NCBI GenBank assembly: GCA_964639275.1
Contig: CAZXCQ010000037.1
Span: 1 to 30,902 of the forward strand
DNA length: 30,902 bases
From: CAZXCQ01 sp964639275
Lineage (GTDB): Bacteria; Desulfobacterota; DSM-4660; Desulfatiglandales; Desulfatiglandaceae
Direction: 5' to 3'
Part shown: one piece after another, positions 7,527 to 16,562 of the stretch
Layout: each line of letters opens with the position of its first letter
Numbering within the stretch: the first letter of the stretch is position 1
Notes under the pieces: model-generated
Databases searched by the model: none
Told to the model about the DNA's origin: nothing
Seen by the model: only the letters and a program-made list of their open reading frames with translations
Position numbers and translations under genes: made by a program

Positions 7527-7594
7527 AACCACAGTCTTCTGGGTGCAAACTATCTCCTGCTCCCAGTAGTATGATCTGTGGAGGAAAAGGCTAC

Positions 7595-9265
7595 TTAACC
7601 CTCAAAGGCAACACCTTGCTTCTTAGATGTTTTTCTTCTTTCTTCCTCCCTTACCTCACGCCTCAATAGCTTCCCGACCTTAGATTTGGGGAGCATGTCT
7701 CTAAATTCTATATAGCCAGGGATTTTATAGGGTGAGAGTCTTTCGCGACACCATCTTGTCAGTTCTGCGGAACCCACACCTCTGGCATCCTCTTTGAGTA
7801 CCACCATGGCTTTGATCCGCTCTCCCACTCTATGGTCGGGAACCCCCACAACGCAAGCCCCAATCACGGTGGGGTGCCCTTGCAGTACCGCTTCAATCTC
7901 CGAGGCGGAGATCCGATAACCCTTATATTTTATGACATCGGCGTCCCTATCCACGTAGTAGACTAACCCATCCGAATCCATTCGAACGTAATCTCTCATT
8001 CGATACCAGGTCTTACCGTCCATTTCTACATATGAATTAGCCGTTTCCTCCGGTTTGTTCCAGTAGCCTTTTATCAGATATTCAGCGGTTACTAGCAGCT
8101 CACCTTCTGTGCCCAGCGGAACTGGTTTCAGGGTTTCCGGGTCCACAATCCTAAATTCCTTAGAGGCTACCAGAGGCCCTACACTTCCAGGGGCAGGCTC
8201 CGCATCTAATCGGCTTTGTGCAACACTTATTACTTCTGTACTACCAAATGCTTGGTATATAGGTATGTGAAACCTTTCTTTCCATCGCTTGTATACCTCA
8301 AGAGGGAGAACGTCACCACCACTCCAGCAGTATTTCAGGGAACTCAAGTCGTATTGGTCTAACCTGTCGTTTTCGAGAATCATGCGGTAGAGCGCAGGTA
8401 CCCCGGTGAATAGCGTTACTTTGCGTCTTCGTATCCCATCCAAAATGGCATCCACAAGAGGTATTGGCATCAGAACAGTGGTATTGCCTCGGCACAGACC
8501 GTTACCCAGAATTGACACCAATGCCAGTATGTGGAAAAGAGGGATAGTAAGAAGAAATACCTCCTCGCCGGCCATCTTTACGTGCCCTTCAAGCACTTCA
8601 AAATTATCGATGAGAGCGGCTGTCAGAGTAGCGTGATTACCGGGCACTCCCTTGGGAAAGCCGGTTGTTCCGCCAGTGTATATCAAGTATGCTATATGCT
8701 CTCGTGGGTCTATCTTGACCGTGGGCGGCTTGGGCGCATTCTGACGAATCAAATTTCTAAAAAAATAGAGCTGTCCACTTCGTTCAACGGCTCCGCGTGG
8801 GACCTTGTCCAACATCATGCCGATCCCTCTCTTCCACCATGGAAGCAAATCCACAAGATTGGTCACGACAGCTCTTTTCAAACAGGTCTTGGGGAAAACC
8901 TCCCTTACATAGCCGAAATTTGTGTCCTGACAGAGAATGGTCTCAGCCCCGCAATCGTTGATTAGATACGTAATCTCAGCGGCTGTATAAATGGGTGAAA
9001 CGGGTACCGGTACTGCTCCAATTTTCTCGGCTCCAAAAAATGCGGTGAGGAATTGCGGGCAGTTTGAAATGTAGATCATTACCCTGTCGCCCTCCCTAAC
9101 ACCCAAACCGCTTAAGGCAGTAGCAAATCTTTCGATCAACTCCCGCAACTTGGCGTAAGTGAAAGACTCGCCGAGAAAGATAATGGCTGGGTTATCAGCA
9201 TATTCCTCGCACACCTGATCCAGCATAGCTATCACAGGCTCATCGAATATTCCCTTTACGCTCAT
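7595..9265 (-). CDS. AMP-forming acyl-CoA synthetase (acid-CoA ligase)
   Basis: A 556-residue member of the ANL superfamily, which activates a carboxylic acid with ATP and then forms the CoA thioester. The AMP-binding P-loop YTGGTTGFPKG is at residues 196-206. AFGSTE follows in the middle, and YRMRDYVRMDSDGLVYYVDRDADVIKYKGYRIS is split here as YRMRDYVRMDSDG plus DRDADVIKYKGYRIS, the hinge region. PKSKVGKLLRREV near the end supplies the catalytic Lys. Length is normal for long-chain or aryl acid ligases; the substrate cannot be read from sequence. The ATG at 9265 follows AGGAGGGG. It is the last gene of the leftward block after livF (132 bases), which suggests it activates whatever the ABC system imports. 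Confidence 0.92.
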   Translation of the reverse strand: MSVKGIFDEPVIAMLDQVCEEYADNPAIIFLGESFTYAKLRELIERFATALSGLGVREGDRVMIYISNCPQFLTAFFGAEKIGAVPVPVSPIYTAAEITYLINDCGAETILCQDTNFGYVREVFPKTCLKRAVVTNLVDLLPWWKRGIGMMLDKVPRGAVERSGQLYFFRNLIRQNAPKPPTVKIDPREHIAYLIYTGGTTGFPKGVPGNHATLTAALIDNFEVLEGHVKMAGEEVFLLTIPLFHILALVSILGNGLCRGNTTVLMPIPLVDAILDGIRRRKVTLFTGVPALYRMILENDRLDQYDLSSLKYCWSGGDVLPLEVYKRWKERFHIPIYQAFGSTEVISVAQSRLDAEPAPGSVGPLVASKEFRIVDPETLKPVPLGTEGELLVTAEYLIKGYWNKPEETANSYVEMDGKTWYRMRDYVRMDSDGLVYYVDRDADVIKYKGYRISASEIEAVLQGHPTVIGACVVGVPDHRVGERIKAMVVLKEDARGVGSAELTRWCRERLSPYKIPGYIEFRDMLPKSKVGKLLRREVREEERRKTSKKQGVAFEG

Positions 9266-9299
9266 TACCCCTCCTCAGCTGCAAAACTTAACAAGTTTT

Positions 9300-9336
9300 A
9301 AAAATGGAATGGAGTGAAAGGAAATCCATTTTTTCG
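9300..9336 (-). terminator. Possible weak hairpin after livF
   Basis: AAAAATGGA and TCCATTTTT flank a loop of about 18 bases at roughly 9300-9336, between livF and the acyl-CoA synthetase gene. An adjacent AAAACTT-AAC-AAGTTTT palindrome lies at about 9283-9299. The stem is AT-rich and weak, so partial attenuation rather than full termination is the most I would suggest. Confidence 0.25.
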
Positions 9337-9397
9337 GTATGGTCAAGCTGAGTCAGTGTCTGTAGAATTTAAGACCCCGCATGATAAGGGGTATTAT

Positions 9398-10150
9398 TCA
9401 CATACCAAAATAGGCTGAACTGACGTCAGGATTGTTCATTAGCTCCTTACCACTATCCTCTACAACGGTCGACCCATTCTCTAAGACATAACCGTAATTT
9501 ACTACTGGCAGAAGCGGTCTGGCATACTGTTCAGCCACCAGGATTCCGATGCCAGTCTGTTCCCTTATCTCCCCGATTGCCTCGACCAGCAAAAGCTGCA
9601 TTGCTGGACTTAACCCAAGCAGGGGTTCATCCAGCAACAGGAATTTGGGCTGAGCCATCAGCGCCCGACCGATAGCTAACATCTGTTGCTCACCCCCACT
9701 CAAGAAACCGCCTTCCCTTTTTCTCAGCGCTTCTGTATTCAAAGCAGGGAAGAGGGAAAACACATACTCAAGTGTCTTCTTTGCCTGCTGGCTGGAAGCC
9801 AAATAAGCCCCCATCTTAAGATTCTCCAATGTGCTCGATTCAGGGAAGATCCGCCTTCTTTCCGGACAGAGTATAAGTCCTCTCCTTGCCCTCCTGCTTG
9901 CCTTGACCTTCAACACGTCTTCGCCATCAAACCTTATATCCCCAAGAATGGTTATTCTCTCTCCACCACGCATTTCTGCTTTCTTCTTCATATCAAGCAT
10001 TACACCTGATACCGTGTACATCAAGGTCGACTTGCCAGCGCTGTTGGCTCCAAAAACTCCCGTGACCTGCCCCCTATCACACTTAAGGTTCAGATTATTG
10101 ATAGCCAGCATGTTCTCGTAAAACACCATCAGATTCCTGACTTCCAACAT
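9398..10150 (-). CDS. livF: ABC transporter ATP-binding protein, LivF type
   Basis: A 250-residue ATPase of the branched-chain/amide ABC family. Walker A is GANSAGKST at residues 34-42, where the common NGAGKST is replaced by NSAGKST but the GK-S/T core is intact. The signature is LSGGEQQMLAIGRAL and Walker B is FLLLDEP. Cytoplasmic; it pairs with LivG under the LivH/LivM channel. The ATG at 10150 begins two bases after the livG stop and follows GGGAG. An in-frame ATG at 10168 would overlap livG by 16 bases and is the alternative. The gene ends the transport part of the operon. Confidence 0.92.
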   Translation of the reverse strand: MLEVRNLMVFYENMLAINNLNLKCDRGQVTGVFGANSAGKSTLMYTVSGVMLDMKKKAEMRGGERITILGDIRFDGEDVLKVKASRRARRGLILCPERRRIFPESSTLENLKMGAYLASSQQAKKTLEYVFSLFPALNTEALRKREGGFLSGGEQQMLAIGRALMAQPKFLLLDEPLLGLSPAMQLLLVEAIGEIREQTGIGILVAEQYARPLLPVVNYGYVLENGSTVVEDSGKELMNNPDVSSAYFGM

Positions 10151-10152
10151 GG

Positions 10153-10905
10153 CTATGTTTTCTCCCATCCAAGATATGCCTCTCTGACCTGTTCGTTTTC
10201 CATGACTTCCTCGGGGCTACCTTCAGCGATCTTTGTACCGAAATTTAACGCAATCAAACGGTTAGCCACACTGAAGAGCTCCCTCAGCCTGTGTTCTATC
10301 ATGATCAAGGTTATTCCGTCCATCTGTAACCGCTCAACAAGAGGCAGAACACTGGCGATTTCACTTGAGCTCAGGCCTGATAAAAGCTCATCGCAGATGA
10401 TGACTTCCGGTCTTAAAGCAAGGCATCGGCCAAGCTCAAGTCGTTTAAGGTACCCTGTTGGCAAAGCCGAAGCAGGCTTATAGGGAACGAAGGCATCGCG
10501 CTCAAAACCAATCACTTCAAGGATATCGATCGCCACCCAATCCCTATCCCCTAGCTTTCCTCCTGCGGTTCGCCTGACCCTAGGGGCGGTCAAAGGCACC
10601 ACAAGATTCTTAAAGGCTGGCAAGCTATAATAGGGCCGCATCACCTGAAAAGTCCGCGTTAGGCCAAGATTGGCAATCTTGTGAGGTGGAGATCTGGTAA
10701 TGTCTTTGCCCTTAAAGAAGACCTTCCCTGAATCCTTCTTTACAAACCCCGTTATGAGATTGATCAATGTTGTCTTTCCTGAACCATTGGGGCCAATGAT
10801 TCCTAGTACCTCACCTTCCTGAAGTGCAAGACTTACATCATGAACCGCATTGATCCCGCCAAACGACTTGCTTACCCCTCTGACTTTTAGAAACATTTCC
10901 GCCAT
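10153..10905 (-). CDS. livG: ABC transporter ATP-binding protein, LivG type
   Basis: A 250-residue ATPase with Walker A GPNGSGKTT at residues 38-46, matching the LivG family in length and order. Two motifs are unusual. The signature reads LPTGYLKRLELGR, against the usual LPYGxQRRLEIAR or LSGGQ form. Walker B reads VIICDELLSGLS, with Leu replacing the Pro after the catalytic Glu. D and E themselves are retained, so ATP hydrolysis is still plausible. The gene lies 6 bases after livM and 2 bases before livF. A coupled operon role in importing an amino acid, amide or aromatic carboxylate is inferred. Confidence 0.92.
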   Translation of the reverse strand: MAEMFLKVRGVSKSFGGINAVHDVSLALQEGEVLGIIGPNGSGKTTLINLITGFVKKDSGKVFFKGKDITRSPPHKIANLGLTRTFQVMRPYYSLPAFKNLVVPLTAPRVRRTAGGKLGDRDWVAIDILEVIGFERDAFVPYKPASALPTGYLKRLELGRCLALRPEVIICDELLSGLSSSEIASVLPLVERLQMDGITLIMIEHRLRELFSVANRLIALNFGTKIAEGSPEEVMENEQVREAYLGWEKT

Positions 10906-10911
10906 TATTGC

Positions 10912-11925
10912 TTATACCCTCACCCAGCGCTCAAACTGGTGGTATTTGCGCTCCAAATAGTTCATTAACCCTTCCGGTCTAAAAACAATGAAGGCCACCA
11001 GAACAACGCAGTAGAAAACGATCCTCCAGGTGCCAAATGCCCGCAACACCTCAGACAGTGGGGTTAGGATGAAGGCTCCCAGGACAGGACCTACGAGGGT
11101 ACCCGGCCCGCCAAGCACAGTGGCAGCAATAGGGAGTATGGAAAAATCTAGGCCGAATAATGATAGGCCAACCCATCCGTAAAGGTGAGTGAGGTAGGCA
11201 CCACCAAAACACCCTAGCAGTGAGGCAATAAGTACCGCTTGAGTCTTACGCCAAGCGATATTGATCCCGGAGGCCCTAACAGCTTGGTCATTATCCATGA
11301 TTCCTCGCAATACTAGTCCCACGTCCTCATTAACCAATCTCCTCAAGCCGAATAATGCAATAAGAACTACGCCGATAATAAGGTATTGTTCTACCCAAAT
11401 GTTGGGAAAGAGATCAAGACCCGCCAGACCATCGGTACCGCCAAAGATATTCAGCGCTTCGATGATCCTGGGGAATAGCAGCGGGTACATTAGGCTCGCT
11501 ATAGCAAAGTAAATGCCCCGTAACGGTAAGCAAGGTAGCAAAAGCGCGGTACAAATAACAGCGCCGAGAAACGTCCCTCCAATGATCGTCAGTGCGGGTG
11601 ATAGTCCAGTGAACAAATTTAAGACTCCGGCGATATACCCGCCCATCCCGATAAACAAAGCTCCACCCAGACAGATAATGCCAACAAAATGGGCCAGGAA
11701 ATCGAAGAGCAGAGCAAGCAAAGCAAAGATGCACATGATGCAGATAACTCTCTGCCAATACATACTCGGCACAAATAAGGGGGCCACGAGGAGTCCTATA
11801 ATCAGGCCAGATCTTGGCCCCAGAAGGTATGCAATCTCTCTCCATGAAGTAAGAGCGTATACTCCTTCAGTCCTAACCCTTATCCCCCGATCCAATCTCT
11901 CCTGGCGTCTGCCTTCAGTTACCAT
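10912..11925 (-). CDS. livM: ABC transporter permease, LivM type
   Basis: A 337-residue membrane permease of the branched-chain amino acid transport family. It has a charged ~30-residue N-terminal extension, then about eight to ten hydrophobic segments. The EAA-like loop region is recognisable near GIMDNDQAVRASGINIAWRK, and the LGGPGTLVGPVLGAF element near the end is typical of LivM. It forms the channel with LivH. Its ATG (11925) overlaps the livH stop by one base (TAATG), a sign of translational coupling. Substrate is not determined by sequence. Confidence 0.92.
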   Translation of the reverse strand: MVTEGRRQERLDRGIRVRTEGVYALTSWREIAYLLGPRSGLIIGLLVAPLFVPSMYWQRVICIMCIFALLALLFDFLAHFVGIICLGGALFIGMGGYIAGVLNLFTGLSPALTIIGGTFLGAVICTALLLPCLPLRGIYFAIASLMYPLLFPRIIEALNIFGGTDGLAGLDLFPNIWVEQYLIIGVVLIALFGLRRLVNEDVGLVLRGIMDNDQAVRASGINIAWRKTQAVLIASLLGCFGGAYLTHLYGWVGLSLFGLDFSILPIAATVLGGPGTLVGPVLGAFILTPLSEVLRAFGTWRIVFYCVVLVAFIVFRPEGLMNYLERKYHQFERWVRV

Positions 11926-12791
11926 TAAACCCTCTCTTCAAGTTCCTTCTGTTTCCCTAACAGCCCTGACGGCCTGGCTATAAGTACCAGGATTATTGCC
12001 ATGACGACCACCACCATCTGCCATTCGGGCCCAACAAAAGCTACCGTGAACATCTGGGCAAATCCGAGCACGAAAGCTGCAAGCACGGTTCCCGCCCAAC
12101 TGCCAAGCCCGCCAATGATGCATACAGCTATGGCATTGACCAGGACCTGATATCCCGCCTCCACCGTTATGTTCCCCAGGGGGGTTATTGCGACGGCGGC
12201 TACCCCTGCCAAAGCAGAACCAAGCGCCAAGGCAATAACAGCTACCCGGTCGGTATCCATTCCGAGCATCATGGCCGCATGTTCATCCTGCGCTATGGCC
12301 CTCAGGGACAACCCAACCTTCGTATAATGAGTAAAAAGCCACAGGATTATCACTACAATCAGTGCAATCCCGATGATACTTATCCGCTGCCAATCTAAGG
12401 ACACGCCGGCTATCTCCACTGCTCCGCCAACAAATGGCGGTAAAAAGAAAGTTAAGCCAACATACCCCTTTGCTCGTAAGCCTTCCATCACGGCTAAACC
12501 AACAGCGAATGTAGCGATCATCTCAGAACCCGCCATGCCCCTCACCCGGGTAAGGAGGAACTGATACATACACGCCCCGACCAGGGCGACGATGACCAAA
12601 GAGAGGCCGACCGCCAAAGGGTAGTTTAGCCCTGCCTCTTTGAAAAGAGCATAGACCACGAATGCGGTTAGGGTATACAGTGCTCCGTGTGCAAAGTTCG
12701 ATACACGGCTGACCCCGTACACCAAAGAAAAGCCCAGTGCCATCAGGGCAAGGCACACACCGTTAACCACCCCGTAAATAACGATATCCAC
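11925..12791 (-). CDS. livH: ABC transporter permease, LivH type
   Basis: A 288-residue permease. The N-terminus reads GVVNGVCLALMALGFSLVYG, the typical first helix of LivH, followed by NFAHGALYTL. Later elements include RAIAQDEHAAMMLGMD (cytoplasmic loop contacting the ATPase) and CIIGGLGSWAGTVLAAFVLG. Eight or so membrane segments are expected. The gene begins 13 bases after the binding-protein stop and overlaps livM by one base, so the transporter is one transcription unit. Confidence 0.93.
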   Translation of the reverse strand: MDIVIYGVVNGVCLALMALGFSLVYGVSRVSNFAHGALYTLTAFVVYALFKEAGLNYPLAVGLSLVIVALVGACMYQFLLTRVRGMAGSEMIATFAVGLAVMEGLRAKGYVGLTFFLPPFVGGAVEIAGVSLDWQRISIIGIALIVVIILWLFTHYTKVGLSLRAIAQDEHAAMMLGMDTDRVAVIALALGSALAGVAAVAITPLGNITVEAGYQVLVNAIAVCIIGGLGSWAGTVLAAFVLGFAQMFTVAFVGPEWQMVVVVMAIILVLIARPSGLLGKQKELEERV

Positions 12792-12804
12792 CTTTGTCCT
12801 TGCC

Positions 12805-14082
12805 TCACTTCATCCATGGTGGCAGCTCGATGGGGCGAGCGGCTATTGAACCCGGGTAGACAATTACCCTCTTTCCGTCTATCCATTGCCACCAGCCGCT
12901 TAATGCGCTTGTTTTTGGATCGGTGCCGTTAATCAAATCATGGCTCTTCGGGTCAAACCGTACCCTGCCGTAAACGGCTGGCATGTCTGTTTTCTCTAGA
13001 GCAGTTATTACTGCCTCGGCATCAAGGCTTCCAGCACGCTCGATGGCATCTTTCAATATATAAGGACCCATATAACTGGTTGCGGTGCCCTCTTCCAGAG
13101 GCAATTCCTTATATTTCTTCACCCATGTCTCGAAAAAGCTTTCGGACCACGGGATTTTCGGCGAGGGGATATACCCAACCCTCGTCGCAAAGGCCATACA
13201 GTGCTCAACGGCACCCCCCGAGTCCTTCCAAGATGTTGGAAATCCAACACCAACAATGCTCCCTACAAGCAGCGCCGGCACTTTCATATCCCTCCACTGC
13301 TTCACTAAAATAGTCCCTTCGGGGCCATCGATCCATCCGAACAAAACTTGCGCCCCTGTTTCCTTAGCATTATTCAAGCTCTTCGAAAAGTCAGAGCTTC
13401 CCGTAGGATACTTATCGTAGCCCTTCACGGTCCAGCCCTGCTTTTCGAGAACTGCCTTCGCTCCATCACCGGCAGCACGTGCGTGAGCCACATTTTGCAC
13501 AATGATATATACCTTGTTGAGGCCCAATTTCTCCTTAAGCCCTTCAAACAGGGAAAGGACCCCTGGCATCAAGTCCTTGATGTTAAAGGTTGCCCTAAAA
13601 CAATACTTATACTTGTCATAATTATCAGCTATCTTCTTAGTGTATATAGGGCTCCAAACACAGTTACTTATTAGATGTACCGTTTTGTACTTAGAATCTA
13701 CACCCATACACGCCATCGCGGCCTCAGAACGAGTGGGACCCCCTATGATAAAATTTGCCTTATTCTCCAAAATCATTTTCTCTACCACCATCAGCGATTC
13801 GCTTACCGGGACTCCGGCCTCCAGGTCTCGGGTATCAATATGAATGGCCTCGAAGGGGCGCTTTACCCCGCCAACCTTAACACCACCCGCGGCATTAATT
13901 TCTTCAATTGCTAGGTCGGTGCCCTTTATGCCGTCAACGCCCTGAAAAAAGCCATGCGGGCCAGGCACGCCCAGCACGATAGGCTTTTCCCCTGCAGCCG
14001 GAGCCTCTTGACAGACACCGGCTAAAAGCCCGACAACCAGAACCACAATCGCCAAATTCAGCAAAAAACCTCTTTTTATCAT
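12805..14082 (-). CDS. ABC transporter substrate-binding protein (LivK-like)
   Basis: A 425-residue periplasmic binding protein of the type I fold used with LIV/amide transporters. Residues 1-30 are a signal sequence with a hydrophobic core at about 6-22; Cys24 sits near a degenerate lipobox (LAGVC) and APAA (27-30) would suit signal peptidase I, so lipidation is uncertain. Family features include IVLGVPGPHGFFQGVDGIKGTDLAIEEINAAGGV split across residues 35-67, and GGPTRSEAA near 115. The start at 14082 is set by GGGAGG six bases upstream; a GTG at 14097 overlaps that site. It is the first transporter gene, 187 bases after the amidohydrolase gene. Confidence 0.92.
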   Translation of the reverse strand: MIKRGFLLNLAIVVLVVGLLAGVCQEAPAAGEKPIVLGVPGPHGFFQGVDGIKGTDLAIEEINAAGGVKVGGVKRPFEAIHIDTRDLEAGVPVSESLMVVEKMILENKANFIIGGPTRSEAAMACMGVDSKYKTVHLISNCVWSPIYTKKIADNYDKYKYCFRATFNIKDLMPGVLSLFEGLKEKLGLNKVYIIVQNVAHARAAGDGAKAVLEKQGWTVKGYDKYPTGSSDFSKSLNNAKETGAQVLFGWIDGPEGTILVKQWRDMKVPALLVGSIVGVGFPTSWKDSGGAVEHCMAFATRVGYIPSPKIPWSESFFETWVKKYKELPLEEGTATSYMGPYILKDAIERAGSLDAEAVITALEKTDMPAVYGRVRFDPKSHDLINGTDPKTSALSGWWQWIDGKRVIVYPGSIAARPIELPPWMK

Positions 14083-14269
14083 CTTTGTCCTCCCCACCTT
14101 TAGAAGTTAAAGGATTTCAGTCCAACTTCAGCTCAGACCCCTCTTTATCACCCCCTTCCTCATTTCTCTGCTATGTCAACCCTTCCGTCCTCTTATGCTG
14201 ATCCCTCTTGAAACCTCCGATTTCGGCCGGTGTCTTCTGATCACCCCTTATGTTGATGCCTTAACCGAT

Positions 14270-15328
14270 CTAATCAGCAAACTTATACATTCGGCTGAGA
14301 TTTCCTGGGGTCCTCAAATTATAAATGCGTACGGCATTGCCACCCAGGATAAGGTTCAGATCATCCTGGGATATCTCTAACCTTTGTAGCTGCCTCAGAC
14401 TCCACCCAAAGACATCCACCTGATGGCGAGGGATACCCTCCTTGATGTTCTGGACGGCGTAGCTGCCGGGATACCTTCCCGGCTGAGCATAAATCGGGAT
14501 GCTGGCTCCCCAGTCAGTCCCCCACAACAGCTTCTCGGGACCTACGTTGGGGTCGTTTAGTGCCTTGTAGTAGAGCTCTGGCCAATAGTAGCCCGTCTCC
14601 AGATAGACGTTATTGTGGCTGGCGGCGACGTGCAGCGAGGCATCAACAAAGTGTTCCCACCACCAGCCCTGCATGCCACCATGGTCCAGGACGATGGTCA
14701 CATCGGGATAGGCAGCGGCCAGGGTGTGTACCCACAGGGGGTTGTAGGTCTCACCAAATGTGTGGTAGGGCATCACATAGCCCATGGTCGTGCCAGTATG
14801 GTAGCGACAGGGGACATCGTGATGACGAGCGAGGTCCAGTACCTTCATCATGTCTTCAATCCGTGGGATTTCACCCTGATAGCCCCCGCTTGTTCTAGAC
14901 ATGATTTTAGGATTGCTGGGCATACCCTCACCAATACCAACAAAGTTACCCGTTTTGAGGAGTGCATCCAGTTCCTCACATGCAGCGTCCATGGTCCATT
15001 CAATTTCACCGCTCATGCCCCTGTCAAAAGTTTCCTTGGCCTGGCAGAGGCAGGCAAATTTGTCCGGGTGTTTTTTCATGAGCTCAACATCGAGGTCATT
15101 GCTCATGCCGAAAGCAGGCATTATGATACACATATCCACCCCATAACATTCCATATCGTAAAGAAGGCGAGCGGAGTTATCGTAGGCCTTAATCCCTACT
15201 CCCTTCTCTGGGGTCCCCATCATGGCACGCCCGAGATCAGCATAATCTTTTGAGCCTTTGAGCTCAGCACCAGCGGCGTGGCGCTGAGAGTGAACATGGG
15301 TGTCAACAATAAATCTTCCTAGCTTCAT
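14270..15328 (-). CDS. Amidohydrolase family protein (amidohydrolase 2, ACMSD-like)
   Basis: A 352-residue metal-dependent hydrolase or decarboxylase of the amidohydrolase_2 group (ACMSD, gamma-resorcylate decarboxylase relatives). The metal-binding D9-T10-H11-V12-H13 opens the barrel. CRYHTG, VLDHGGMQ and LLWGTDWG supply the later His and the conserved Asp in the usual order. A WWWEHF element follows DHGG. The start at 15328 is fixed by AAGGAGGG just upstream; the frame extends further to 15406 but is basic and not family-like. It heads the leftward operon with the LIV transporter and CoA ligase, consistent with breakdown of an imported aromatic or dicarboxylic acid. The exact reaction is not readable. 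A decayed partial copy lies just upstream. Confidence 0.88.
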   Translation of the reverse strand: MKLGRFIVDTHVHSQRHAAGAELKGSKDYADLGRAMMGTPEKGVGIKAYDNSARLLYDMECYGVDMCIIMPAFGMSNDLDVELMKKHPDKFACLCQAKETFDRGMSGEIEWTMDAACEELDALLKTGNFVGIGEGMPSNPKIMSRTSGGYQGEIPRIEDMMKVLDLARHHDVPCRYHTGTTMGYVMPYHTFGETYNPLWVHTLAAAYPDVTIVLDHGGMQGWWWEHFVDASLHVAASHNNVYLETGYYWPELYYKALNDPNVGPEKLLWGTDWGASIPIYAQPGRYPGSYAVQNIKEGIPRHQVDVFGWSLRQLQRLEISQDDLNLILGGNAVRIYNLRTPGNLSRMYKFAD

Positions 15329-15413
15329 TTCTCCCTCCTTCTTTGCATTATAGCGTCTCCTCTTCCTTCGGCGCTGCATTGCACCGAAACGAATATCAAT
15401 CTCCAATGTGTCA

Positions 15414-15713
15414 AAGGTTCAGATCATCCTGGGATATCTCTAACCTTTGTAGCTGCCTCAGACGCCACCCGAAGATATCCACCTGATGGCAAGGGATACC
15501 CTCCTTGATGTTCTGGACAGCGTAGCTGCCGGGATACCTCGCTGGCTAAGCACAAATCGGGATGCTGGCTCCCCAGTCAGTCCCCCACAATAGCTTCTCG
15601 GGACCTGCGTTGGGGTCGTTTAGTGCCTTGTAGTAGAGCTCTCACCAATAATAGCCCGTCTCCAGATAGACGTTCTTGTGACTGGCGACAACGTGCAGCG
15701 AGGCATCCACAAG
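15414..15713 (-). pseudogene. Decayed partial copy of the amidohydrolase gene
   Basis: This 300-bp stretch aligns without gaps to 14351-14650 inside the amidohydrolase gene, with about 20 differences by my count (about 93% identity), mostly transitions. In the parent's reading frame it carries a TAG at 15546-15548 (a Gln codon in the parent) and a TGA at 15642-15644 (a Pro codon in the parent). Similarity ends near 15713. It is a non-functional remnant of a tandem paralogue lying between the TetR gene and the intact gene. Confidence 0.85.
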
Positions 15714-15902
15714 AAGTTCTGTTGGCTTAGGCTAAGGAATTCGATTCATGCAGTTACGATAGAAATAATAGCATAGAAAAGACCAAATAATCTCCTTCTC
15801 AAATTATGCGGCATTATTTAAGGCGTCATACGGAGAATAGCCATATTCTTATCAAGATATGCGATTTTATTCATAATAATTCTTATCCATTTGAGAACAG
15901 AC

Positions 15903-16562
15903 TTAAGATCTCCCATTATTGTTACGCTTCGCTCTTAACCCGTCCACAATTATATCAAAGACCTTTTCAAGCTGCTCAAATAGGTCGTAAGAGCAGTCCT
16001 TCAGAAGCCACCTAATAAACATATGCTCTAACGTGCCCAGAATTACCATCCGCGCCATATAGGGGTCGAGATCTTCTCCAAACTCGCCCGCCTCTTTACC
16101 CTCATCTATTATGTCAAGGATTATCTTAAACCCCTCTCTTACAACCTGGTATGCTTCGGTCTCTAAAAAATTCTTGTTGGTTTTCAGCTGAAGGAAGACT
16201 ACTTTGGCATAGGTTGGATTTGATGTTACATTCCGCACATATTCCCAAAGGTATTTTCTTAGCTTGTTTACGCCTCCCTTTATCCCAAAAAGGGTATCAC
16301 GATAGTACTCGTGGCCATCAAGGACCCAAGAACTGGGGATTTGTATTAGTAGGCCTTCTTTTCCATTAAAATATTCGTAAACAGTTGCCTCTGAAACTTT
16401 CGCTGCTTGGGCAATCTGTGCTATAGTAGTATCCAAGTAACTCTGATCGGCAAAAAGTTGCGCCGCCGCTGCAAGTATTCTTTTCCTCGTTTTTTCCTTG
16501 GCCTCTTTTTTCCGCATGACTCGCTCGCCCATTTGACAGCTTATTGGCAACGATAGGGACAT
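15903..16562 (-). CDS. TetR family transcriptional regulator
   Basis: A 219-residue regulator. The N-terminal DNA-binding domain is canonical: RILAAAAQLFADQSYLDTTIAQIAQAAKVSEATVYEYF, here given as RILAAAAQLFADQ plus TTIAQIAQAAKVSEATVYEYF. The C-terminal ~150 residues are a ligand-binding helical domain typical of fatty-acid or acyl-CoA-responsive TetR proteins, with FLETEAYQVVREGF and LGTLEHMFIRWLL. The start at 16562 follows GGGGAGG at a good distance; the frame is open to 16616, and internal ATGs at 16532 and 16517 lack good sites. It lies upstream of the amidohydrolase-LIV-ligase block on the same strand and is the obvious candidate regulator. The 174 bases after it are AT-rich and hold no gene. 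Confidence 0.9.
   Translation of the reverse strand: MSLSLPISCQMGERVMRKKEAKEKTRKRILAAAAQLFADQSYLDTTIAQIAQAAKVSEATVYEYFNGKEGLLIQIPSSWVLDGHEYYRDTLFGIKGGVNKLRKYLWEYVRNVTSNPTYAKVVFLQLKTNKNFLETEAYQVVREGFKIILDIIDEGKEAGEFGEDLDPYMARMVILGTLEHMFIRWLLKDCSYDLFEQLEKVFDIIVDGLRAKRNNNGRS

Noticed and set aside
7285..7548. Several overlapping short frames on both strands
   Set aside because: They fall within the inverted-repeat element, all strands are open by high GC, and no frame has a family match.
13640..13914. Plus-strand frames opposite the binding-protein gene
   Set aside because: Shadow frames of a well-supported gene.
14615..15253. 212-aa plus-strand frame
   Set aside because: It is the antisense of the amidohydrolase gene, whose motifs and ribosome site are clear.
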